This document shows, piece by piece, positions 24,525-34,799 of a stretch of DNA of 64,000 bases. Origin of the DNA: Phocoena phocoena (Eukaryota > Chordata > Mammalia > Artiodactyla > Phocoenidae); assembly GCF_963924675.1 (NCBI RefSeq), contig NC_089226.1:54870205-54934204 (forward strand), read 5' to 3'. A program made the position numbers and the translations under genes. Every line of letters begins with the position of its first letter. The first letter of the stretch is position 1. The notes beneath the pieces were generated by a model. That model saw only the letters and a list, made by a program, of their open reading frames with translations, had not been told where the DNA came from and searched no databases.

Positions 24525-24840
24525 GGGACTTCCCTGGTGGTGCAGTGGTTAAGAATTCACCTGCCAAAGTAGGGGACACAGGTTCGAGCCCTGGTCTGGG
24601 AAGACCCCACATGCCGTGAAGCAACTAAGCCCCAGCACCACAACTACTGAGCCTGCGTGCCACAACTACTGAAGCCCACATGCCTAGAGCCCATGCTCCA
24701 CAGCAAAGAGAAGCCACCATAATCGCACTGCAACGAAGAGTAGCCGCTGCTCGCCACAACTAGAGAAAGCCTGCGCACAGCAACAAAGACCCAACACAGC
24801 CAAAAATAAATAAATAAAATTTTTAAATAAATAAATTAAT
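24525..24840 (+). mobile_element. Long CHR SINE (first of two at one target)
   Basis: Head gggacttccctggtggtgca, 'gccacaactactg' units, AAATAAAT tail. Target AAAAAGGGTTTGTA at 24511-24524, repeated (one G lost) at 24841-24853. Confidence 0.93.
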
Positions 24841-24853
24841 AAAAAGGTTTGTA

Positions 24854-24983
24854 ATTTTTTTTTTTAAAGTTTTTTGCTGCACCCCACTGGTATGTGGGAT
24901 CTTAGTTCCCTGACCAGGGATCGAACCCTCACCTCCTGCATTGGAAGGCAGAGTCTTAACCATTGGACTGATGGGGAAGTCCC
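24854..24983 (-). mobile_element. CHR-1 SINE (second at the same target, opposite strand)
   Basis: Inverse short CHR-1 (ttttgctgcaccccactggt ... gatggggaagtccc). The right flank is a third copy of the target, AAAAAGGGTTTGTA, at 24984-24997. Confidence 0.92.
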
Positions 24984-24997
24984 AAAAAGGGTTTGTA

Positions 24998-25384
24998 TAT
25001 TATTTGAGATTAAGAATCAGTATTCTAGGTAATAAAGTCCTCTTATAATATAGAATTTTTTTCTCTTGATAAACGAGTATTCTTTCTTTCTTAGTCTGAT
25101 ATAGAACATTACAGTTTTTCCCTTTTTTACCTAGAAATGCAGAACAAAATTCAATTTTTAATTGTGGTAATCATTTTTTCTGTTCCCAATATAATTACTT
25201 GCCTATATATTTCTTTATTTTCCTTTAATTATAAATGGTCCTATTTTAAATGGTTTATATTATATTTTGAAATTCTTTTTAGTAAGTAGATACTATATAA
25301 ATTTTAAATGCGCACTGAAATTTTTGGCTCAAAGTAGTAAACTATCAATTACAAATAACTGAACTCTAAGTTTTAGGAATTTGT
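24998..25384. other. Unassigned AT-rich DNA
   Basis: Nothing recognised. Confidence 0.45.
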
Positions 25385-25605
25385 TCAATAGTAGCAACTA
25401 ATATTTTTAAAGTATTTACAGTGTGCCAGGGCATTGTGCTACTCAATGTACTGTGAATTATCTAGTAAAATCCTATGTTGTAGGTACTATTATCACCCGA
25501 CTTTACAGAGGTTCAAAGAAATAAAAAATCTTCCGCAATGTCCTGAGGCGGTTCCTTTAGAAATCAAGTCTTGCTGAACTCCAAAGCTCAGGCTCTTAAC
25601 CAAAA
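25385..25605 (-). repeat. MIR SINE
   Basis: Nearly complete inverse MIR (gtagcaactaatatttttaa ... tgtgccagggcattgtgcta ... gtaggtactattatcacccg ... caggctcttaacc). Confidence 0.75.
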
Positions 25606-26259
25606 TGCACATTGTATCCCAAGCCGCACATTCTACTTTGCATTACTGATGGTTTTTCCGAGATTCTTTGTGGGAGAATGCTCATTGCTTCTCCCAACGA
25701 AGCGGAACCCTGTCTTGTAACAAACTTTTTTCCCTTGCACAAAGTTTCCTACCATGTCCACCCTCAGTGCAGTCCTAGTCCACCCTCTGATCTTGGGCCG
25801 CTACAGAGCCTGGTCCCCAGATCTTCGTGCCTCAACAAAGCCCCTCCCCCTCACACGCTGGCAACCACAGCAGGGCCCTGTCCTCTCACACCTTGGTCCC
25901 TGTGAAGAGCCTGGTCCCTTTAGACCCTGATTTCCTAGCAGGGCCCCAACTCCGCAGACCTGTGATCCCGGCAGAGCCTCGTTCCATCAGGCCCTCGTCC
26001 CCCAGAGTTTTCAGACACTGCTTTCCAGCACAGGTGCGGTTCTTGTACCTTAGCAATATCCCTCAGCAAACTTTCACTGAGACATCTCCATACAAAGGTT
26101 CCATCCCAGCCCCTAATTCAGGGCACCTCTCCACCTTTCCCTTCTCCAACTTTTTCTCTGAATCGTTTTTTTCCCCCCTATTCTCTTTTGTTGCTTCTTA
26201 TTCACTCTCCTCAACTTCCCCCACCATCTGGTGCCCCAGTTTCTGTCCCGAGTGCCCCC
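25606..26259. other. C-rich approach to the CpG island
   Basis: Pyrimidine-rich on the + strand with few CpGs and no repeats. The 97- and 184-codon ORFs here have no family signature and look like a composition effect. Confidence 0.5.
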
Positions 26260-26269
26260 CCAAACTTAC

Positions 26270-26420
26270 CCAACGCCCTCCCTCCAAGGAGCAGCGATCT
26301 CGAACGGCTCCCTGCTTTACCTCTCACCTTTGCTCCCGAGGACCCGGCCAGGCGATCCCCCCACGACTCGCGCGGCCCTGAAACAGTCTTTTGGCCTGTT
26401 ATCGAGTGAAGCTCCGCCCT
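26270..26420 (-). other. AAMDC: Inferred AAMDC non-coding exon 1 with two candidate donors
   Basis: AAMDC's coding exon starts with an acceptor, so an upstream leader exon must exist. In the left flank of the CpG island two good minus-strand donors are visible: GTTGG|gtaagt (exon end 26270) and CAAAG|gtgaga (exon end 26328). A minus-strand CCAAT box lies at 26431-26435. The TSS would therefore fall near 26340-26400, giving an exon of roughly 30-130 bases. No ORF in it joins the AAMDC frame convincingly. The exon limits are inference from motifs and from the known head-to-head arrangement with RSF1. Confidence 0.55.
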
Positions 26421-26803
26421 CTTCAAGCCTATTGGTCACCGTTCCTAAAACTCCCGCCTCTCCAGCTTCCAGCCCGCCTCCCTGCCCCGCAGCCCTTGTT
26501 TTCATTCCCCTTGTCACACGAGGCAGTGGCGAACCCGAAGTGGGAGGAGCGAGGGAGGGGGGCGGAAAGAGAGCTGAAGGCGAAAGGCACGGGGCGCCTC
26601 TCTTTCCTACGTCTAACTCGGTTCTCGACTGCTCCGGGCCGCCGTTGTATTGTGGGATCGCTGCGCCGTGCCTGAGACGCTCGGATCCGCAGGGGCGCCC
26701 ACTTGCTAGCGCCTCCTGTCGTCTGTAAGGTTGCCCTGCCATTCCTCGGCACCCCAACTCCCCCCACCCCCCTATCGCCTCCTCCTCCATCCTCCAGTTC
26801 AAA
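26271..26803. promoter_or_regulatory. Bidirectional RSF1/AAMDC promoter
   Basis: A TATA-less, CpG-dense segment between the inferred AAMDC leader (minus) and the RSF1 start codon (plus). Visible elements are an inverted CCAAT box (ATTGG at 26431-26435 inside cctattggtcacc), GC boxes (CCGCCC at 26414-26419; a GGGGCGG core at about 26559-26565) and further CCCGCC/CCCGCCTCC runs at 26450-26490. No TATA or clear initiator decides the TSS for either gene. Separation of the coding starts is about 9 kb, but the TSSs should be a few hundred bp apart. Shared regulation of a chromatin factor and a small metabolic protein is an inference from spacing. Confidence 0.8.
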
Positions 26804-26811
26804 ATGGCGGC
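26801..26811 (+). promoter_or_regulatory. YY1-type motif overlapping the RSF1 start codon
   Basis: The sequence AAAATGGCGGC fits the YY1 consensus (AANATGGCGGC) and contains the RSF1 ATG. YY1 sites just downstream of the TSS, often at the start codon, are common in TATA-less mammalian promoters. This is a motif match only. Confidence 0.6.
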
Positions 26812-26990
26812 GGCGGCGGCAGCGGCGGTGGCTATGGCTCCTCCGGGCTGCCCGGGTTCTTGCCCCAACTTCGCCGTAGTCTGCTCCTTCTTGGAGCGCT
26901 ACGGGCCGCTGCTCGACCTGCCTGAGTTGCCGTTCCCCGAGCTGGAGCGGGTGCTGCAAGCTCCGCCGCCGGACGTCGGCAACGGAGAAG
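26804..26990 (+). CDS. RSF1: RSF1 coding exon 1 (partial gene; first 62 codons plus 1 base)
   Basis: RSF1 is the large histone-binding subunit of the nuclear RSF complex; with the ATPase SNF2H/SMARCA5 it assembles and spaces nucleosomes. The exon reads M-A7-V-A-M, then a Pro/Cys stretch (APPGCPGSCPNF), then FLERYGPLLDLPELPFPEL, which matches the known RSF1 N-terminus and is the start of its DDT-like region. The first ATG (26804) has A at -3 and G at +4; a second in-frame ATG at codon 11 (26834) also has purine context. No ATG is seen in the roughly 200 bp upstream. The exon ends GGA-GAA-G before a consensus donor, gtaagc, at 26991, so the intron is phase 1; without splicing the frame runs on into intron. 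The full protein is about 1,440 residues, so only about 4% is here, and I found no exon 2 downstream. The GC-rich GCG codons encode the polyalanine run. Identity is very secure; the TSS is not mapped. Confidence 0.97.
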
Positions 26991-28040
26991 GTAAGCTAGG
27001 GGCCCGAACGCCCGGCGGGAAGCGGCCCTGGCATGCTCCTTCTCTCCGCTCTTCACAGACACCCCGGACCTCCGCGGCTCTGTCCTCCCGCTGGGGCGCA
27101 GTTCAGCCCGACCGATCTTCTCCTCCCAGCCCCCGGGGTCTTGGGCAGTGGGGAGGCGGGGCGGAGGCCCCATAGGGCCATTCCGCCCGACGCCCAGCAG
27201 AGGTGGGGGCGTCGCGGGCTGGGTCTGGGCTGGGGGCGGGGAGGGGTCATTGTGCTGGTCGGCCGCCCCTGGGACTGCTCTCCCGCGGCGGGGACCGGGT
27301 CCCCCAATCCTTCTCCCTCTCGGTGGCGGGGGAAGGGGAGCGCAGGTTCCGGCCAGCTTTGCGCTTTTCTCCTCTACTCCTCCCTCACTCCCTCCCCTCC
27401 TCCCACCATCCTCGCTACCATCTCCGGGGAGGCTGGGCTCATCTTCTCGGGGCGCCCCTTTCTCTCCCTCCACCTGGGTGGGCGGGGGCAGCGGACACTT
27501 CATCTCTCCCTCCCTCTAGTGGGAACTCCCCCGAGAGAGTCGGCTCTGGTCTCTTTTCCTTTCCCCTCCAGGGCTGGTTTAACCCCCCAAACTCCTTCCT
27601 CTGAGTCCGGAGGTTTGCTCCTCCTCCTTAGGAGGGGGTCCTCCTCCATTCTCGCTTTGGGGGATGAAGTCGGTTCAGCTTCTCCACTTTGGAGGGTAGA
27701 GGGTTAATTTCTCCTCCCCCATAGTTTTCCTCCTCCCCACCTCCCCCCAAATAATAGAAGAGCATCTCCCCACTTTTCCAGTCCCTTCCCCCTTCATCCT
27801 GGTATAAGGCTTAGGGGAAGAAGAAGTCGCCCTCCCATTTGCAGGGTAGGGTGGGGTGGTTAGTATGTAGGGTGGAGGAGGGGCTCAGACGGAGGGGAAA
27901 CAGTTGAAGAAGGTGCTTGTTGCTCATGTTTCTCTCTCTGGTGCCGCCGGTCTATTATTGGTGTTCGCAAGTGGTGCTCCTTCCACATAAGGCCACCGCG
28001 CGGCTTCAGGGCGCATGCTCTGCCCGGCCCCATTGAAACT

Positions 28041-28077
28041 TCCTGCTGCTGCGGCGGCGGCGGCGGCGGCGGCGGCT
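28041..28077. repeat. (CGG)n trinucleotide repeat in RSF1 intron 1
   Basis: About nine CGG/GGC units preceded by CTGCTG. It is intronic, within the CpG island. The polyalanine ORFs that read through it are by-products. Confidence 0.95.
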
Positions 28078-28110
28078 GGTGGTTCTTTTCGCTGGAGCAT
28101 CTCCGCGCTG

Positions 28111-29300
28111 CGCCTGCTGCCTCCAGCCCTCATTGAGCGCACTCCCTCCCTATTTATTCCCGATCCATGCCTCTGCTTTCTGGCACATTTCTTTTTTCAG
28201 AGAAGGGCTTTTTTGTTGTACTCTGAGCATTGCCTTTATCTGGGAACAGCCCTTGGCTGGAGAAGAAACGTTTCCAAATAGGTCTTTTTTTTTTCCCCCT
28301 TTTTGTCCGTATTAGGTGGCCACAGTGGACTGGGTATTGTGCAAAACAGATAGCTATTTCCTTTACAAGAAATCAGGGCCGCTCTTTAATTCTCCATGGA
28401 AATGAAGAAGTTTCTATTAACAGAATATATTTACATAGCTAGGAAGAGCCCAAGTGTGAAGTTGTTCAAAATATTACCTATAGAGAAAATTATATTATGG
28501 CTACCAAAGACTCAAATTAATACAGCAGTTATGGTACAGGCATATATCTCTTCTTACCTGCCCAGATCTCCTCTACCATTCATAAACTCTGGCAAATAAA
28601 AGATTATATTATATAAAGACTTCTGCAGAATTTCTTGAAAAGTTAAACTCCCCAATATAGTAATTTCAATTGCAATTTGATGGCTATCAAATTGTATTTA
28701 CATTTCTTTTACGGAAATGATCATTATGAAGGAGAGTGCCTTATAAGTTACTTTTAGGATACCTTGGGAAATGATGGTAATGTATCTATAAGAGAGAAAG
28801 GTGGGAATTTGAGGAAAGGGATTGCTGGTAAATTGTTTTTGGAATGTATTTGGACCAAGTTGGAATGCAGGCATAAATTTTCTGTCCTGGCATTATATTT
28901 TGGGTGGTATATAAGATTGCTTGCTTCTCCATTCCTTTTAAGTATTTTGGCCACTGCATTTGGCTTCTGTTAGTAGCAAGAAAAAATATCAGAGTCAGTC
29001 TAATACTTCATGTTACTTTTCTATCTAGGATTGAACAATGGGCGACTAGCTAAGTAAAAAATGAGAAGTAATACGAGTTGAGAGATTATACCAGTGGGTT
29101 CAGCCATGCATTACTGTTGGTATAGTTTCAACTATAATAATAGATCTTGTCATAAGGTGATCCAAGAATAATAATTAATGTTACGCAGTTCAAGATTCTT
29201 GGCAAGTGAAAAGTCTCTGCAGGTGAAATGCTGCTACTGTGCAGGGAGAAGATTTTCAGGCCTTTGGTGATGGTTAACCTGCTTGTAGTAGCTGATAATA
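28111..29300. other. RSF1 intron 1, repeat-poor segment
   Basis: No interspersed repeat or exon recognised for over 1 kb next to the promoter; small ORFs only. Confidence 0.5.
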
Positions 29301-29560
29301 CTGCTCCCACTAAGAAGGTTTGGACTGAGTCTTGGGGAAGGAGTTGTGGTGTACTAGAAAGAGTTAAAAGACATTGGTTTTAGTTGAACTAAATATTTTG
29401 CTGATAATCTCTGGACAGCTGAATCAACCTCTTGAATAGTGTAATAATATGTAGTTTGTGGGGCAAATTACTTAATTTCTATGGACCTCAGTTTCTTGAG
29501 TAAATAGAGGTAATATCTGAGGACCAAATGAAATGTTTCAAAAATCCTTTCATAAACCAA
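29301..29560 (+). repeat. MIR SINE fragment
   Basis: MIR-like order: gtggtgtactagaaagagtt ... gcaaattacttaatttctatgg ... cctcagtttcttgagtaaat. Confidence 0.65.
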
Positions 29561-29578
29561 GTACTTATAAATATTCTT

Positions 29579-29696
29579 TTTTTTTTTTGGCCATGCCGCA
29601 CTGCCTGCTGGATCTTAGTTCCCCAACCAGGGATTGAACCTGGACCCTGGTAGTGAAAGTGCCAAGTCCTAACCACTGGACCGCCAGGGAATTCCC
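29579..29696 (-). mobile_element. CHR-1 SINE (short form)
   Basis: Inverse copy, tttggccatgccgcactgcc ... ccgccagggaattccc. Perfect TSD TAAATATTCTT (29568-29578, 29697-29707). Confidence 0.95.
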
Positions 29697-29707
29697 TAAA
29701 TATTCTT

Positions 29708-30229
29708 GTATTACAAATTTTATTAAAGGTATTTGTGAGGTAGAAGACACAAAAGTACATTTGGAATGAAAATGTTAAATTTTTAGCTTGTAGTGAGAAA
29801 GGATAAGCACAGTGTAATGTTGAGCTGTTGTGCTCTTGGGGAAAAGTCTGTTATAATCAAAGGAGTTTTGCTCTATATACATTTTAGTATTTTTAAAAGG
29901 CAGTTCTTAGTGCCATTTCAATAATCCTATTTTATAAAACTTTTGGTTTTTCCTAGTGCGATTATTCCTTAAAAGGTTTGTAAAGTATATTCTTCTGAGT
30001 TGCCAGTTAAATTCTTTTTTACCTAGTCATTGTTGTAGGTATATCGACATTATGACATCTTTGAACAAGGCTGTATTTCTCTATATTGTCCTTGTTTAGG
30101 CCCTTTATGATCTTTCCCTTAAATTTTTGTTTATAAGTCTTAATTTGACATTATGGTTTTGGCTTAGAATGCTCTTCATCCCCTACAGTGTCAGTTATTA
30201 AATTTGGTTTTATAAACTACTTGTTTCGT
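29708..30229. other. Unassigned intronic DNA
   Basis: Nothing recognised apart from weak L2-like text near 30090-30200. Confidence 0.35.
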
Positions 30230-30425
30230 TTTAAGGATATAAGCTACCATTTACTGAGCATTTACTATGTGTAAACATCAGCTTCTTATTTCTTACAACT
30301 ATTCTCTGAGGTTGGTACTATTATTCCTATTTGGCAGGCATAGAAACTAAGGTTCAAGAGATTGATTCAGCTGTCCAGTGCCCAAGATTATACAGTTTTT
30401 GGTAGAATCTTAGATTTGTTATTGA
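30230..30425 (-). repeat. MIR SINE fragment
   Basis: Inverse MIR: ccatttactgagcatttact ... gaggttggtactattattcc. Confidence 0.7.
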
Positions 30426-30923
30426 TATTAGTTAGAATAGGAAAAGAATGTGCCAACTGAAGGTATATTTTATTCCCTCTCCCTCAGTCTACTGTAGCCC
30501 TCCCAATTCTGTGCTCTGTATGGACCTCCCCAGCTTCCTCTTGATGGGAGGTGGTTGATCAGGAGGTACGACTGTAAACAAAAGTGGACATTGACTTTGT
30601 GGAATTACCAACATCCGAGGCTCCCAAGTATCTTCCCTCTCCTCCAGAGGGCATTCTTCTTCAAGAGAAAAATATAGTTTTTCATTCTTTAAACATAGTC
30701 TTTGTATGGGTACTGATTGAGAAGTTATATGTATCTAATGACAATCTATTAAGGTGTGTATGGATAAGGTTGACTGAGTTCCTGTATAGTATTAAACAAG
30801 TTGAATCATTAGTTTTTTGGTTTGTTTTGGTTTTTTAATTTTTAGTGTAATTTTAGTTTTGATTTGTGTTTCACATTTTTAAATGAATTGAAGTTTAACT
30901 CTTGCAGTCAAAATGTCAAGTAT
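30426..30923. other. Unassigned intronic DNA
   Basis: An 84-codon ORF at 30584-30838 has no recognisable domain. Confidence 0.4.
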
Positions 30924-30936
30924 AAAAGGATATACC

Positions 30937-31142
30937 GGGCTTCCCTGGTGGCGCAGTGGTTGAGAGTCCGCCTGCCGATGCAGGGGACACGGGTTCGTGC
31001 CCCGGTCCGGGAAGATCCCACATGCCGCGGAGCGGCTAGGCCCGTGAGCCATGGCCGCTGAGCCTGCACGTCGGAGCCTGTGCTCCGCGATGGGAGAGCC
31101 ACAACAGTGAGAGGCCCACGTACCGCAAAAAAAAAAAAAAAA
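30937..31142 (+). mobile_element. CHR-2-type SINE
   Basis: Close to the family consensus (A box tggcgcagtggttgagag, B box gggttcgtgcccc). Perfect 13-bp TSD AAAAGGATATACC (30924-30936, 31143-31155). Confidence 0.97.
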
Positions 31143-31155
31143 AAAAGGATATACC

Positions 31156-31790
31156 TTATTTTTTTAACTGGACTTGTGATTGAAACTTAATATCTTAATA
31201 TGTTCTCTTCTGTTGGTGATAATCGAATTGTGTGACAGCAGTTTTTAGGTTCATTCATGAAGTAGAAAGATGACTTTACCATAACTAGAGTCACCATCTG
31301 TTGCTTTGAGCAAAAGATCTTACCAGGTACATGTGCCAGGAGTTGCATGGATCTACAGTGGTAGGCTATTGGTGGTAGCATTGCTGGAACCACAACCTCG
31401 TTTGGTCAAAATGTCTAGTTTTGGCTCTTCCACCTTTGAAAGAAGAAATATTCTTTAGACATTTATTAGAGGGAAGGAGAGAAAGGTATTTCTTTTCCAT
31501 CATTTTTGGTATATCACAGAGTTGAGGTAACCAAAAGTTATGGACGTTCGGAGGGAGGTTGTAGGCATTGTCCCAGAACTGGAGGTAATAGGGACAGGAG
31601 TTTTCTGGCTAAAATTGGGCCTGTTAATGAAAACTGACTTTCTTCTTTTTTAAATTACTAAAGAGTTTGCCTTGAAATTTACCAGTGTTGTTAAATTCTC
31701 AGCTAGTAAGGAAGGTAAGCATTTATTAGCTACTTCATTTACTTAATTTGTATATTGAATATTTGCTATATTCTAAGTGCAGTAAAGATT
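31156..31790. other. Unassigned intronic DNA
   Basis: No repeat or exon recognised. Confidence 0.45.
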
Positions 31791-31802
31791 ATAGTGATTA
31801 TG

Positions 31803-31944
31803 TATTTTTTAAAATACCCTTTTTTTTTTTTTTTTTTTTTGGCCACACGGCTTGTGGGATTTTAGTTCCCGGACCAGGGACTGAAGCCAGGCCCTTGGCA
31901 TTGAGAGCGCAGAGTCCTAACCACTGGACCACCGGGGAATTCCC
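31803..31944 (-). mobile_element. CHR-1 SINE (short form)
   Basis: Inverse copy: tggccacacggcttgtggga ... ccaccggggaattccc. Approximate TSD tatagtgattat / tatggtgattat. Confidence 0.9.
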
Positions 31945-32079
31945 TATGGTGATTATTTTAAAAAGACATTAAACATGGGCCCTTCTTTTAAGGATTTTCT
32001 AATCTAGTAAGAAGTAACAAAGCTGAGCTTGAGTTACTATCATCATTCAAATGCTTATTTTTTTCTCTGGGATTTTTTT

Positions 32080-32434
32080 TTATATATATAAATTTATTTA
32101 TTTATTTATGGCTGCGTTAGGTATTCATTGCTGCGCGCGGGCTTTCTCTAGTTGTGGAGAGCAAGGGCTACTCTTTGTTGCAGTGAGCAGCCTTCTCATT
32201 GCGGTGGCTTCTCTTGTTGCGAAGCACGGGCTCTAGGCACGCAGGCTTCAGTAGTTGTGGCACATGGGCTCAGTTGTTGTGGCTCGTGGGCTCTAGAGTG
32301 CAGGCTCAGTAGTTGTGGCGCACGGGCTTAGTTGCTCCACGGCATGTGGGATCCTCCCGGACCAGGGATCGAACCCGTGTCCCCTGCGTTGGCAGGCGGA
32401 TTCTTAACCCCCTGCACCAGCAGGGAAGTCCCCT
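32080..32434 (-). mobile_element. Long CHR SINE
   Basis: Inverse copy (tatttatggctgcgttaggt ... cagcagggaagtcccc). Perfect 15-bp TSD CTCTGGGATTTTTTT (32065-32079, 32435-32449). Confidence 0.95.
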
Positions 32435-32449
32435 CTCTGGGATTTTTTT

Positions 32450-32840
32450 ATCAACTGGGGTTAGTAGTCTATGAATTCTAGTCTATAAGTTAATAGACTA
32501 AAATTATGTCTATGACAACTTTATGGTGAGATGTACAACCTCATATAGTGTGGGAAAGTAAGAACAATTCAGACCCAAAGTACATTTTAGCCTGAATCAT
32601 GTATTCAGGAAAGGTATTTCTGTGTGTTCCTGGATTTGAGAAATTTTCTTTGGCTCTCTACCTGATGGATATAGCCTTAATATACTGTGCCTGGGTGTTT
32701 TTGTTTTTCTGTTTTTACTGTGTGGCAGATCCCATTACAAAGGGTATCAGCGTGTTTTCTGTTTTCTTTTTATGTTAGAATTTTTGAAGTATCAAATATT
32801 GCTTGAGAGAGTAATCTGGGGCTTCATTAAAAAAAAAAAA
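32450..32840. other. Unassigned intronic DNA
   Basis: Nothing recognised. Confidence 0.4.
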
Positions 32841-33000
32841 GATTGATTCTTTCAACAAATGTTAATTGATTACCTAATGTGTGCCAGGTACACTATACAC
32901 TGGGGATACATTGGTGAGCAAGATAGATAAGATCCTTGTCCTTATGGAGCTCATAGTTTAGCAGCAAAGATAGACAATGAAGCAGTGATTTTTTAAAAAA
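32841..33000 (-). repeat. L2 LINE 3' end fragment
   Basis: Inverse L2: ttcaacaaatgttaattgat ... gtgccaggtacactatacac ... ttatggagctcatagtt. Confidence 0.7.
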
Positions 33001-33249
33001 ATGTTATTATATGGGCAAATATAGTGTACACTCTGTAATGATACATATTTTTAGTGAACTTTGTTTTATAATTTGTTTGGCTTTGTATTTATCCTATCTG
33101 TATGCCTTTTTTCCCTATATTTGTACAAGTTTATCTTAATAATTTTCTGGATGGTAGGATTATAAGTTGTTTTTTCTTTGTATCATATTTTTTCACATAT
33201 CCTTTCAATACTAATTATGTATCTCTTTGGTAATCACAAAAACAAATTA

Positions 33250-33596
33250 TTTAAGAGTAGTCTTATACCAAGAAGTGAAATGGGTGAAAGTGGTCAAAAG
33301 GTACGGACTTGCAGTTATAAAATAAATAAGTCGTGGGGATATAATGTACAGTTAATTTTACAATGTATAATTATACAATGTATAATGATGAATATAGTTA
33401 ATAATACTGCATTGTGTATTTGAAAGTTGCGGAGAGAATAAATCTCAAAAGTTCTTATCACAAGAAAAAATTATAGTTATGTGGTGATGGATGTTAACTT
33501 ACTGTGGTGATCATTTCACAATGTATACAAATAGTGAATCATTTCGTACACCTGAAACTAATATAATGTTATATGTCAATTATATCTCAAAAAAAG
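33250..33596 (+). repeat. L1 3' UTR fragment
   Basis: Text gtggtgatggatgttaactt ... ttcgtacacctgaaactaat ... tcaattatatctcaaaaa. Confidence 0.75.
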
Positions 33597-33659
33597 AATT
33601 AAGAAAACTAGTTTTCTAAGAGGCTTTATAAAAGAAAAATTGAGTTGCTGCCTTATTTA

Positions 33660-34530
33660 CTTTTAATCTTGAATTACCTCTCACCGTGAATATTACCACC
33701 ATCCACCCAAGTCACCCAGATCAGAAACCAAGGAGCCAACTTAGACCTCAGTCTCTCACATACTTTATTCCATGTCTTGAGTCTATTTCTTTACCCCATT
33801 TTATATTCAACCTCACTTTTCTATCATCATTACTATGTTTTAGTCAAGCTGAACTGCTTGCAGGTCTCTGAAGGTATGAAAGGTGGTTTCACATCTTTAT
33901 GCCTTTTCTTCATCCTTCTACCTGAGTTGAATATTCTCTTTCCACCTTCCTTCCCTGGCCTGCTCACTGTACTCCTGCCCATCATTAATCTGCTCTTTAA
34001 GCACCAAGTGGTCATGTGAAATTTTTCCTGCTTTCTCTGTCTCTCAAGTTAAATTAACCATTTCTGCCATTTTACCACACAGTGTCCTGTGTAGATTTTA
34101 TATCACAATACTCATAACAGAGACTTCCCTAGTGGCACAGTGGTTAAGAATCTGCCTGTCAGTGCAGGGGACACGGGTGCAAGCCCTGGTCTGGGAAGAT
34201 CCCACATGCTGTGGAGTAGCTAAGCCCCTGAGCCACAACTACTGAAGCCCGCACCCCTAGAGCCCTTGCTCTGCAACAAAGACAAGCCTCCTCAATGAGA
34301 AGCCTGCTCACAGTAATGAACAGTAGCCCCTGCTTGCTGCAACTAGAGAAAGCCCGCGCACAGCAACGAAGACCCAACGCAGCCAAAAATAAATAAATAA
34401 ATATTTATAACACTTTTTGCACTTACAGTTTAGCCTATGAGACTTTAATCTCCTTGAGGGCAGGGGTAATGTTAATGAGACGAATAGTTTTTTCCCGGTT
34501 TATTATAATGCCATGTTCTGTTCTAAAACC
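33660..34530 (+). repeat. L2 LINE fragment, split by a SINE
   Basis: Sense L2 3' text (cttccctggcctgctcactg; cttgagggcaggggtaatgt) either side of the SINE at 34121-34404. Confidence 0.55.
34121..34404 (+). mobile_element. Long CHR SINE
   Basis: Head agacttccctagtggcacag, 'ccacaactactgaagccc' units, AAATAAAT tail. The TSD is weak. Confidence 0.9.
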
Positions 34531-34538
34531 TCATTTTA

Positions 34539-34747
34539 TTTATTTATTTATTTATTGTGGTACGCGGGCCTCTCACTGTTGTGGCCTCTCCCGTTGCGGA
34601 GCACAGGCTCTGGATGCGCAGGCCCAGTGGCCATGGCTCACGGGCCCAGCCCCTCCGCGGCACGTGGGATCTTCCTGGACCGGGGCAGGAACCCGTGTCC
34701 CCTGCATCGGCAGGCGGACTCTCAACCACTGCACCACCAGGGAAGCC
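34539..34747 (-). mobile_element. CHR-2-type SINE
   Basis: Inverse copy with (TTTA)n tail. TSD CTAAAACCTCATTTTA / CTAAAACTTCATTTTA (34523-34538, 34748-34763). Confidence 0.95.
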
Positions 34748-34799
34748 CTAAAACTTCATTTTAGAATTAAATCTTAGTTAAAGTTAACTTTTTTAAAAA

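Larger units (their letters stand above)
26260..28110. promoter_or_regulatory. CpG island over promoter, RSF1 exon 1 and start of intron 1
   Basis: CpG dinucleotides and G+C are strikingly dense here compared with the AT-rich flanks. The densest part is 26500-27320, with a second cluster at about 27960-28110. No interspersed repeat is seen inside, as expected of an active housekeeping promoter in mammals. Several long ORFs on both strands are consequences of low stop-codon density in GC-rich DNA and are not genes. Confidence 0.9.

Noticed and set aside
25612..26381. ORFs of 97 and 184 codons upstream of the promoter
   Set aside because: Pro/Ser-rich composition from C-rich DNA; no signal of a protein family, and located in AAMDC intron or promoter DNA.
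26832..27707. Long ORFs of 223-224 codons on both strands in the CpG island
   Set aside because: GC-rich DNA has few stop codons. They overlap RSF1 exon 1 and intron 1 in other frames, are mutually overlapping, and show no domain.
28015..28281. 88-codon ORF with polyalanine
   Set aside because: Reads through the intronic CGG tract; no splice or coding support.
30937..31020. tRNA-like A and B boxes
   Set aside because: They belong to the tRNA-derived head of CHR SINEs; no cloverleaf or mature tRNA gene.
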